From Planctomycetota bacterium (GTDB taxonomy: Bacteria > Planctomycetota > UBA8742 > UBA2392): a stretch of DNA of 64,000 bases. The notes under the pieces were generated by a model, which had not been told where the DNA came from, searched no databases, and worked only from the letters and a program-made list of their open reading frames with translations. The DNA is taken from assembly GCA_015075515.1 (NCBI GenBank), contig JABTUE010000002.1, positions 903,088 to 967,087 of the forward strand, given 5' to 3'. The number at the start of each line of letters is the position of its first letter. Position 1 is the stretch's first letter. A program made the translations under genes and the position numbers. This document shows positions 31,635 through 40,100 of the stretch, piece by piece.

Positions 31635-33209
31635 ATGCGCACCCAACTTGCAATCCTGGCCCTGCTGTCACTGGCCCTTGTGGCCGGCTGCGGCGGAGGC
31701 GGCGGCAGCGGCGGCGGCTTTGTGGCGCCTCCCCCACCGGGCGGCAACACAAACCCCACCATCACGGTGACCGGCATGAGCGCGGGCGCCGGCGGATATG
31801 AACTGGCGGTCCAGAGCGGCAACCCGCTCCCGGGGGTTGTCACGGTGACGGCCAGTGACGTCAACGCGGGCGACAGTCTCCAGCTGTCGGTCGGGTTCAA
31901 TCCGTCGGCGTCCTCGGGCTTTACCTCGATTCCGGCCCAGCTCGTGCTTTCTCCGACACCGGCCGGCAACCCGGCCACCAGTACTGCAACCGCCACAGCG
32001 CCGGCCCAGGCCGTGGTCACGATTTCGCCCAACGGCGCGCTGACCGGCACGGGTACGCTGGTGTTTACCGTCGTGCTCACGGACGGTGCCGGCGGCTCGG
32101 CCAGCACGCAGCTCAGCATCCTGGTGACATCAACACCCGTGAACAACCCGCCCAGCCTCGGCGCACCCACGGGCCCCGGCACCGTTGGCGGCACCGCCCC
32201 CAACCACACCACCAGCGTGCAGGTGGGTCAGTCGCTGGCCTGCAGCATCACCGCCACTGACCCCGACAGCGCCAACACCCTGACCCTGACGGCATCCGTC
32301 ACCGGCGGAACGCTGACCGCGGCCCAGGCCGGCTTCAGCACGGCGTTTCCGGCCACGTCAACCGGCGGCTCGCCCCGCACCCTCAGTCTTGCGGGCACGG
32401 CCGCCGCGGCCGGCAGCATCACACTGACGTTCACAGTCAATGACGGGGCAGGGGGCACGGCCACGCGCACGCTGGCGATCACGATCACCGCGCCCAGCAC
32501 CGGCGGCAGCGGTACCGGCGGCAGCGGCGGGGCTTACCCGGGCAACCAGTCGCGCACGGTTACGGTTTCAGGCGCGGGCACCCACACCTATTACCTGTAC
32601 ATCCCCAACAGCTACAACCCGTCCACACCGATGCCTGTCATGTACGGCTTCCACGGGGCTGGCGGCGCGGGCACGGCCCCGGCCGCGGCGCAGTCCGTGC
32701 GCACCAGTTGGTCCAGCATCGCCGAAAGCGAGGGCTTCATCGTGGTGGCCCAGGCCGCAACCGGCAGCAGCGGCGGCTGGGTTCCCAGCACCGACACACA
32801 GATTCTGGACGCGATCATTACCGACGTGTGGGGCGCCTACAACATCAACACCAAGCGCAACTACTGCTGGGGTTTCTCGGCCGGTGGCCACTACGTGCAC
32901 GCCCTGGCCCTGAACAACAACACGTTCTTTGCGGCCTATGGCGTCAGCGCCGGTGTTCTGGACGCGCTTGCCGGCGCCAGCGCCCCCAATACCGCCGCGG
33001 CCACGCGCCGGATTCCGTGCGATATTCATATCGGCAACAGCGACTCAACGCTGCTGCCCTACGCCCAGACCGATCGCACGCGCTTTATCAACGCCGGCTG
33101 GAGCGAAGGCACCAACCTGTGGTACACCGAATTTTCCGGCGGACACACCTACACCACCACGCACCTGGGCCAGATCTGGAACAACATCAAGACTCACTCG
33201 CTGCCCTGA
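31635..33209 (+). CDS. Poly-Gly lipoprotein with C-terminal LpqC/PHB-depolymerase-type esterase domain
   Basis: 524 residues. The signal peptide ends LVAGC (Cys19) and is followed by a Gly/Ser linker. Residues about 40-290 hold two Ig-like beta domains (VTVTASDVNAGDSLQLSV; CSITATDPDSANTLTLTASV). The C-terminal about 225 residues are an alpha/beta-hydrolase of the polyhydroxybutyrate-depolymerase / feruloyl-esterase type. They show an oxyanion block YGFHGAGGAG, the nucleophile elbow WGFSAGGHYVH (Ser415), a downstream Asp in GNSDSTLLPY, and a late His in SGGHTYTTTH. It probably hydrolyses an ester in a polymer outside the cell; the substrate is unknown. A terminator follows. Confidence 0.82.
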   Translation: MRTQLAILALLSLALVAGCGGGGGSGGGFVAPPPPGGNTNPTITVTGMSAGAGGYELAVQSGNPLPGVVTVTASDVNAGDSLQLSVGFNPSASSGFTSIPAQLVLSPTPAGNPATSTATATAPAQAVVTISPNGALTGTGTLVFTVVLTDGAGGSASTQLSILVTSTPVNNPPSLGAPTGPGTVGGTAPNHTTSVQVGQSLACSITATDPDSANTLTLTASVTGGTLTAAQAGFSTAFPATSTGGSPRTLSLAGTAAAAGSITLTFTVNDGAGGTATRTLAITITAPSTGGSGTGGSGGAYPGNQSRTVTVSGAGTHTYYLYIPNSYNPSTPMPVMYGFHGAGGAGTAPAAAQSVRTSWSSIAESEGFIVVAQAATGSSGGWVPSTDTQILDAIITDVWGAYNINTKRNYCWGFSAGGHYVHALALNNNTFFAAYGVSAGVLDALAGASAPNTAAATRRIPCDIHIGNSDSTLLPYAQTDRTRFINAGWSEGTNLWYTEFSGGHTYTTTHLGQIWNNIKTHSLP

Positions 33210-33236
33210 CACGGTGCGCCAGGGCCGCGAAACAGG

Positions 33237-33265
33237 ACACCCGCCGGGTTTGGGCCGGCGGGTGT
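33237..33265 (+). terminator. Terminator after the esterase lipoprotein
   Basis: An 11-bp perfect stem (33237-33247 with 33255-33265), 7-base loop, followed by TGTGTTGTG, 27 bases after the stop codon. Confidence 0.7.
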
Positions 33266-33336
33266 TGTGTTGTGACCCCGGTCAGGGTGCAAACGCCGCC
33301 CGTTGCCTGCGCCGCGCCGCGCGGCATATTCAGCCC

Positions 33337-34302
33337 GTGCCCTACCGAGGCCAGACCTTTGCCAGCTTTGCCGAGTTCCGCGACCGCGGCGGACGCCTGC
33401 GCGAATTGCGGCCGGTGGTCAGTGTCGGCAGCTTTGACGGCGTGCATCTGGGCCACCAGTACCTGCTGAACGAACTGGTCGAGTGGGCCCGGCGCGAGCA
33501 CTGCCCGGCCGTAGTCGTCACGTTCCGCCAGCACCCCCGTGCGGTGATGCTCGGGCGCGACATGCCGTCGCTCAACTCGCCGGAACAGAAACTGCGGCTG
33601 CTGTTCAAGTCGGGACTGGACGCCGTGGTGATGGTGGATTTTGACGAATCGGTGCGCAACCTTTCCGCCCAGCGGTTTCTGGTTGACGTGATCCGCGGTG
33701 ACCTGAACGCCCGCGGCATGCTGGTGGGCTTCAACAACCGCATCGGCAAAGACGGCGAGGGCACCTTTGAACGCCTGCGGGATCTGGGCACACAACACGG
33801 CGTGGAAGTCCGCCCCAGCGACCCCGTCACCGTTTCCGGCCAGGCCATGAGCAGCAGCGCGATCCGCAACCATGTGGCGGCGGGCGACTTTCTGTGGGCG
33901 CGCAAGCTGTTGGGACGGCCTTACAGCATCGGCGGCGTCGTGCAGCACGGCGACAAGCGCGGGCGCGCGATCGGGTTTCCCACGGCGAACCTGCCGCTGG
34001 AAGGTCTGGCGTACCCGCCCACGGGCGTGTATGGCGTGCGCGTCAAGGTGGACGGCACCTGGCACACCGGCGCGGCCAACATCGGCACACGGCCCACGGT
34101 GGATCCGTCACGCCGCACGCCGCTGCTGGAGGTGCACCTGCTGGATTTTGACGGTGACCTGTACGGCCGTGAACTGGAAGTCGAGTTTCTGTTTGCCGTG
34201 CGGCCGGAACGGAAGTTTGCCGGGCTTGACGAACTGAAGGCCCAGCTGGCCCGCGACGTGGCCGAGATCCGTGACCGCGCCGCGCAGGAGGAATACCAAT
34301 GA
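33337..34302 (+). CDS. ribF: Bifunctional riboflavin kinase / FAD synthetase
   Basis: 321 residues from a GTG at 33337. The N-terminal FAD synthetase half has the nucleotidyltransferase motif VSVGSFDGVHLGHQYLL and later FNNRIGKDGEGTF and VSGQAMSSSAIRN. The C-terminal riboflavin kinase half has RPYSIGGVVQHGDKRGRAIGFPTANL and GVYGVRVKV. It converts riboflavin to FMN and then FAD with ATP in the cytoplasm. No strong ribosome site was seen before the GTG, and no FMN riboswitch was recognised. The stop overlaps the pyrE start as ATGA, so the two are translated together. Confidence 0.93.
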   Translation: MPYRGQTFASFAEFRDRGGRLRELRPVVSVGSFDGVHLGHQYLLNELVEWARREHCPAVVVTFRQHPRAVMLGRDMPSLNSPEQKLRLLFKSGLDAVVMVDFDESVRNLSAQRFLVDVIRGDLNARGMLVGFNNRIGKDGEGTFERLRDLGTQHGVEVRPSDPVTVSGQAMSSSAIRNHVAAGDFLWARKLLGRPYSIGGVVQHGDKRGRAIGFPTANLPLEGLAYPPTGVYGVRVKVDGTWHTGAANIGTRPTVDPSRRTPLLEVHLLDFDGDLYGRELEVEFLFAVRPERKFAGLDELKAQLARDVAEIRDRAAQEEYQ

Positions 34303-34841
34303 CCGAACACGAAGAACTCAAGCAACTGGTCAAAGCCACCATCGCCGAGGGCCCGGTCAAACTGGCCAGCGGCGCGACCAGCGACTTCTACATTGACGGA
34401 CGCCTGACATCGCTTTCGGGCCGCGGGCTTGAGCTGGTCTCGCGTTTGATGTGGCAGCGCATCGCCGGCCTTAACATTGCCGCCGTGGGCGGCCCGACCA
34501 TGGGCGCCGACCCGATCATCGCCGGCATCATGCAGGAGGCCGCGCGCCACGGCACGCACATCAACGGCTTCATCATCCGCAAGGAGCAGAAGAGCCACGG
34601 CATGCAGAAACTGGTGGAAGGCCCGGCTTTGCGCGACGGCGACCGCGTGGTGATCGTGGAAGACGTTGTAACCAGCGGCGGCAGCGCAATCACGGCAATT
34701 GAAAAACTCATGAGCCAGTACAAGCCCAGGGTGGTCAAGGTGCTGGCGATCGTGGATCGCCTCAGCGGCGCGCAGGAAAACCTGCGCAAGGCCGGGCTGG
34801 AGTTCGAGGCGCTGTTCACCCGCGCGGATTTCGGGCGTTAG
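34299..34841 (+). CDS. pyrE: Orotate phosphoribosyltransferase
   Basis: 180 residues, normal short bacterial size. PyrE joins orotate and PRPP to give orotidine 5'-phosphate in pyrimidine synthesis. Visible features are KLASGATSDFYIDGR, GGPTMGADPI, the flexible-loop RKEQKSHGMQKLVEG with its Lys/His pair, and the PRPP-binding motif VVIVEDVVTSGGSA. The start is fixed by the ATGA overlap with ribF and an AGGAGG-type site (gcaggagga) just upstream. Convergent with the CarboxypepD_reg gene at 34888 with a 46-base gap. Confidence 0.94.
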   Translation: MTEHEELKQLVKATIAEGPVKLASGATSDFYIDGRLTSLSGRGLELVSRLMWQRIAGLNIAAVGGPTMGADPIIAGIMQEAARHGTHINGFIIRKEQKSHGMQKLVEGPALRDGDRVVIVEDVVTSGGSAITAIEKLMSQYKPRVVKVLAIVDRLSGAQENLRKAGLEFEALFTRADFGR

Positions 34842-34887
34842 AGCCCTTTCATGGTTTGTATGCAGGGGTTCCGCGCCCCGGCGCGCG

Positions 34888-36324
34888 TCAGTCGCCCGGG
34901 AAAATCATCCCCGAGATCTCGTCTTCGTCCGCGCCGGTTGCGGGCTCCAGCCGCAGCGTGCCCAGGTCGCAGACCTGGCCCTCAACAATCGTGGCGGCCA
35001 CGGTCTGGCGCGCGTGGCCGAACAGCCGCACCTCGACGCTGTATGCTCCCACCGGCGCATCATTGAATGTGGCAACGCCGTTGGCGCCCACGTTGGCCGA
35101 CATGGTTTTGACCAGCGTGTCGCCGTCTTTGATGCGCACGCTGACAAAGCCCTGCAGCGGCTTGCCCTCAGCGTTCTGCAGCGTAACCCGAATCGCCGAC
35201 GACGCCGCCACCACAAAATCCGCCGCACAGCGCGTTTCGGCCCCCGCCTTGACGGTTACCTCGGTCGGGCCGCTGACCTGGCGCCAGCCGGTCGCACTGA
35301 GCCGCGGGCGATAGCGTCCCTCGGCCAGCCCCGTAACCTGAAACGCACCGGCGGCATCCGTGACTGCTTCTTTGCCGCCGCGGTCGGGGAACTCAACACC
35401 CTCCACAACGCCGTAAGACATCGTGCCGTCGCCGGCAAAGCGCACCTTGATGCCCTCCACCCCACGGCCGCTGGCATCCACTACACGGCCGCTGACACTG
35501 CCGGCACCGCGCAGCACAAGCCGGATGCCCTCTTTCTCTTCACCGTTGCGCAGCGGCACGCGCTGCACCCGGCTGTCGGCGTAGCCTTCGGCCTTGGCCG
35601 TCAGGTTGGCTGTAACACTCGATTTCTCGCCGGCCGTGCGCTGGACGGCGGCGCTAAATGTCCCGTCGGGGCCGGTGGTGGCGATCGGCGTGCCGGCATC
35701 TTCACCGCTGCGTCCGATCACAATGCTGACACGGCGCATCTCGCCATCGCCGCGGTTGAGAGTCTCGGAATAATCGGCATAGATGGACGCGCCCGCCACC
35801 GGAGCACCGGCGCCGTCTACAACCATGCCGCGAAGCGTGGCCGTAAAGTCCACCTGCGGCCCGCCCAGCAGATCCTTGAGTTCGTCCACTTCGTCCAGGC
35901 GCGGAAGCTCGGGCAGGTTCGGCATACGCTCTCGCGCACGCTTGAGTTCTTCCTCGAGTTTGCGGCGGATCTCTTCGTGCTTGGCCTTTTCCTCGTCGGC
36001 CAGCGCCGGCCGCACGGTATCGGGCCCGGCGGGCCTGATTTCGGGTTTGGCATCGGGCTTGGGCACAGGCGTGACGGCCGGTTCCGTAAGTGCCGGGCCG
36101 GGCCGCGCCGGTTGCAGGGGCGGCTCGGCCGGCCGGTCTACAACCGGTTCAAGGCCGGGTCGCGCGGCCACGGTACTGGCCGGTTCGGGTTCGGGACTGG
36201 CTGCCGGGGCCGGGGGCGTGCGCGAGGGCTCGGCGTGGTAGGTCAGCATGTACCAGGTACCAAACGACCCGGCCGCCAGCATCAGAACAGCCAGCGCCAG
36301 CGTCGGCAGTGGGGACGAACGCAT
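34888..36324 (-). CDS. Membrane-anchored CarboxypepD_reg protein with charged coiled coil
   Basis: 478 residues from the ATG at 36324 (GGAG upstream). It has one N-terminal membrane helix (LALAVLMLAAGSFGTWYML), a long Pro/Glu/Ala linker, then a charged helix (residues about 115-145, EEKAKHEEIRRKLEEELKRA) likely to form a coiled coil. Three or four carboxypeptidase-regulatory-like repeats follow (GMVVDGAGAPVAGASI, GRVVDASGRGVEGIKV, AFQVTGLAEGRYRP). Such repeats are structural. It is related in layout to the proteins at 2884-4626 and 41653-43860. A periplasmic scaffold role is inferred; no catalytic motif was seen. Divergent from the small coiled-coil gene at 36495. Confidence 0.78.
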   Translation of the reverse strand: MRSSPLPTLALAVLMLAAGSFGTWYMLTYHAEPSRTPPAPAASPEPEPASTVAARPGLEPVVDRPAEPPLQPARPGPALTEPAVTPVPKPDAKPEIRPAGPDTVRPALADEEKAKHEEIRRKLEEELKRARERMPNLPELPRLDEVDELKDLLGGPQVDFTATLRGMVVDGAGAPVAGASIYADYSETLNRGDGEMRRVSIVIGRSGEDAGTPIATTGPDGTFSAAVQRTAGEKSSVTANLTAKAEGYADSRVQRVPLRNGEEKEGIRLVLRGAGSVSGRVVDASGRGVEGIKVRFAGDGTMSYGVVEGVEFPDRGGKEAVTDAAGAFQVTGLAEGRYRPRLSATGWRQVSGPTEVTVKAGAETRCAADFVVAASSAIRVTLQNAEGKPLQGFVSVRIKDGDTLVKTMSANVGANGVATFNDAPVGAYSVEVRLFGHARQTVAATIVEGQVCDLGTLRLEPATGADEDEISGMIFPGD

Positions 36325-36494
36325 AAAGGTCTCCGGCGGCAAACGCGGGCACGGCCCGCAAGGTGCGGCAATAACACTACCGGCCGCTGCCGCCGGGCGT
36401 TACGACAAAACTGCCGGGATTTGGGCAGGAACACCGCACCCGGCGTCGCGTTTCATCTGCCAGGGCCTATGATGCGGAAAACCGCGAGGCAACC

Positions 36495-36899
36495 ATGCGT
36501 TCCACACTGACCACCCTGGCCGTTGGCTTCATTCTTGGCGCGACGTTGGGTTTTGCCGGTCTGTGGACACAGGTAATCCAGCCCGCGAAAGAACAGATCC
36601 AGGAACTCGAGGCCGAACACGGCATCCTGCAGAGCGCCTTGGACACCGCCACCGAGGCCCTGACCAAGGCCGCCACGGAATTGCGCGCGGAGGCCGAGAA
36701 GAGCACGGGTCAGTCCATACAGGCGGGCACCGGCCCGGTGCCGCTGCCGGCCTTGCCCGGCCAGCCACAACCGGCGCAGCCGCAGCCCGCACAGCCCGGT
36801 CCGACACCCCTGGTCGTGCCGACCCGCACCCGCGAAGTCGCCAACGATCTGGACAGCCTGGCCAAACGCCTGCGCGAGACACGCAACCGCAAACGTTAA
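36495..36899 (+). CDS. Small membrane-anchored coiled-coil protein
   Basis: 134 residues. A membrane helix (about residues 7-25) is followed by a heptad-like segment (AKEQIQELEAEHGILQSALDTATEALTKA in two pieces), a Pro/Gln-rich stretch (PGQPQPAQPQPAQPG) and a basic C-terminus. No family is recognised. The layout resembles small periplasmic tethers or spacers. Its stop overlaps the stop of a leftward sorting-tail remnant at 36896. Confidence 0.65.
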   Translation: MRSTLTTLAVGFILGATLGFAGLWTQVIQPAKEQIQELEAEHGILQSALDTATEALTKAATELRAEAEKSTGQSIQAGTGPVPLPALPGQPQPAQPQPAQPGPTPLVVPTRTREVANDLDSLAKRLRETRNRKR

Positions 36900-37104
36900 G
36901 CCCGCGCCCGAAGACGCCCCGTACCCACCGCCAGCACCAGCAGCGCCAGCACGGCATACAGCACCAGGCCGGACCGGGCACCCGCGGCACAGCCAGCCCC
37001 GCCGCCTGAGGAACCCGGCGCCAGTTCCGGCGCGCCGGCGACTGGATGACCTTGTCGCCGGGGGCAACGCCCTGCTGGCCGGTCTGCCTGTGCTCCGCGG
37101 GCAT
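36896..37104 (-). pseudogene. Possible frameshifted small gene ending in a Gly-Cys-TM-Arg sorting tail
   Basis: The leftward frame ending at 36896 encodes PGSSGGGAGCAAGARSG, a hydrophobic run (LVLYAVLALLVLAVG) and RLRARA. This is the same Gly, Cys, membrane helix, Arg layout as the tail of the beta-helix protein at 23326-25176. There is no start codon nearby in this frame. A sensible upstream piece (an ATG at 37104, then EHRQTGQQGVAPGDKVIQ) lies in another frame and would join after one indel near 37040-37055. It may be a damaged small gene or the remains of a larger secreted protein. Confidence 0.35.
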
Positions 37105-37133
37105 GACGCCGGGCACTGAAATACACGGTCGCT

Positions 37134-40100
37134 TTGCTATCATGCCGCGCTGGCCCCGAGTTGACCCCGACAGGCCGAGTCTTGCCCGAAACGCCAACGA
37201 CCCAAACAGCACCCGCATCGCGCCCGTGGCACACCTGGGCGTTTGTGGCGCTGATTGCCGTTGCCACGTTTGCGGTGTACCAGCACGGCCTGAGCGGCCA
37301 GTTCACGAACTGGGACGACAACTGGCTGATTACCGAAAACCGCCACATCCGCGAACTCTCGTGGCGCAGCGTCCAGCTTTTCTTCAACCCGATGGCCCCG
37401 CGCGAAGAACTCGGCAATGAATATCTGCCCGTGCGCGACCTCAGCTATGCCGTCAACTACGCGCTGGACGGGTTGAACCCGCGCGGCTACCACGCCACAA
37501 ACCTGCTGCTGCATCTTTTCAACTCGCTGCTGGTCATGCTGCTGGCCACCCGACTGACCGGCCGGCGGCTGGCGGGCGGCCTGGCCGGGCTGGTGTTTGT
37601 CGTGCACCCGGTGCACGTCGAAGCCGTAAGCTGGCTGAGTTCACGCAAGGATCTGCTGGCGGCGTTCTTTCTGCTACTGGCCACGCACCTGTATCTGGCG
37701 GCCCGCCGTCCGCGCACCGGCCTGATGGCCAGCCAGAGCTTTGTCCAGCGCGTGCGCCAGAACACGCGCCTGAGCTACGGGCTGGCCCTGTTGTGTTTTG
37801 TTCTGGCCCTGCTGTCCAAGATGCCAGCCGTGGTGCTGCCGGCGCTGCTGGTACTGCTGGAACTGTTTGTGCTGCGGCGGGCAGCCGGTGTAGACACAGG
37901 CCCGATCGCCGACGCCCAAGGTTCCCAGACAGGCCCGAGGCCGCTTGCGCATGCTTTGCGCTCTCTGCTGCCGACCTTGCCGTTCTGGATTGTGGCCGGC
38001 CTGTTCACCGCCGTGGCCATGAAGATCGGCACCGGCCTGATGCGCGAGCCCTACGGCGACGGCCGGCTGCAAAGCACACTGACAGCGATTTCGGCCATCG
38101 CGCGGGATTTGCAGGCCCTGTTCATCGGCTGGCCGATGCAGGCCGCCGTGGACATGCCGGTGCAGACGGGTCTGTCACTGCCGGTGGCAATCGGTGCCGC
38201 GGCGCTGCCGGGTCTGCTGGCGCTGGGGGTTACCGGCTGGCGCGCCGCAAACGCCACGGACTCACGCCGCAAGCTCATGCTGGGCATGGCCGGGCTGGGC
38301 GGCCTTTGGTTTCTGGTGGCGCTGGCACCGGTAAGCAACTTTGTGGTCCAGATCGGCACCGTGTTTGCCGAACGCTATCTTTACATACCCAGCATCGGGT
38401 TTGCCGTCGCGCTGGGCGCGCTGGCTGCACTGGGCACCGAAAAACTCCGGGGCCCCGCGCGCGCGGCCCCCGTGGCGGGCCTGGCCGTAATCTGCGCGCT
38501 GTGGGGTTGGGCAACTGTGGAGGCGGTAAAGCCCTGGCGCAACAGCACGGCGTTGTGGGCGCGTGTGCTTGAGCTTGACCCCGAAAACCACACCGCCTGG
38601 TTCAACGCCGGCCGCGAAAAACAGGAACTGGCGCTGCTGGAATCCGACGACACCAGACGCGCCGCATTGTTCGAGGCCGCGCTGCGCGACTACGACCAGG
38701 CGCTGGTTTATCCCGCGCGCACCTACCGAACCGACGAGGCCCGTGTGCTGATCGCACAGGCCAGCGTCTGGCTGCAGCGCGAAAACACCGCCCAGGCCCT
38801 GAAATGCCTTTACATGGCGCGCGACAATGTCGAGCAGCCCTGGCGCACGCGAACGAATCCGGCCCACGCCGACCGCGTGGCCGACATTGAGGCGATTCTG
38901 GCCAACTACCTGGGCCTGGCTTACAGCGCGCGGGGCGAACACGAACAGGCCGTGGCAGCGTTTGAAGAAGCCGCGGCCAAATCCGGCCGCTATGTTTCGG
39001 CGCGCGTCAACCTGTGCGCCGAACTGGGCCGTAAAGCACTGGCCCAGAACCCGATCAACGAAGACATGCTCAAGCGCGCCTGGCGCGAGCTGGCGGAATA
39101 CGAACGCCTGCGCGACCGCGACGAGGCCGCGATTGAACAGCGCGCGCGGCTGCGTTACGCCGAGTTCAGCCGCCGGCTGGAACTGTCGGGCAAAGGCGGC
39201 GAGAAAATAGTACCCCCGGAACTGGCGCCGCTGCTGGACGAATCCCGCGCCCTGTACGCCGAACTGCTGCGGCGCAAACGCGGCGTGCCCGGCCTGCGCG
39301 CGCGCGCGCGGCTTCTGATCGAAGCCGCCGAAGTGCACGCCCGCGGCCGCCCCGGCGACGCTACAGCCGAGGCCATGTTCCGCGAGGCGTTGACGCTTGA
39401 CCCGGCCCATGTCGGCTTGCGCACCCTGCTGGCCGTGCTTCTGTTCGAACGCGGCAAGGCCAACGTCGAGGCCACCGAACTGCTGGCCGAAGAACTGCGG
39501 CGCAACCCCGGTTACCGCCCGGCGCTTCAACTCAAGGCCGCGGGATTGCGCCAGGCCGCAGTGGACGGCGCGGCCAGACTGCGCGCCAAATGGCTGCCGG
39601 CCTACCGCGAGGTGCGCAATGACCCTGACCCGACATGGGAAGGCCTGATCGGCGCGTTCTTTCTGGGGTCCAGGCGCGCCCGCGGCGCCGACGCCTTTGC
39701 CACGGATGTTCTGACCGTGGCGGCACTGATGCGCGAAGCCATTGAGACGGATCCTGACAACACCGAGGGCCACGCGCTGGTGGAGGGTACAGGCCTGAAC
39801 ATCGCTCTGGGCCTGTGGTTCACGCGCGTGCCCAACCTGCGGGGCAACGCGGAATCGCTGCTGCGCACGGCCTTCAACGCGCGGCCCGAAGACGGCCCGG
39901 TGGCGGCGGTGCTGACGGAGTTTTACCTGCGCCTGGCCGAAGAGGTCATCAACCCGCCCAAGCCGCCCGAAAATGAACAGCAGCACCGCGAACTGCGCGA
40001 GGGCTTGAACGAACTGCTGCAAAACATGCTGACGCTGAGTGAACGCGCGCGCCACATGCTGTCGGGCAAGCTGTGCAAGGTCGGGCTGGATGTGGAAAGC

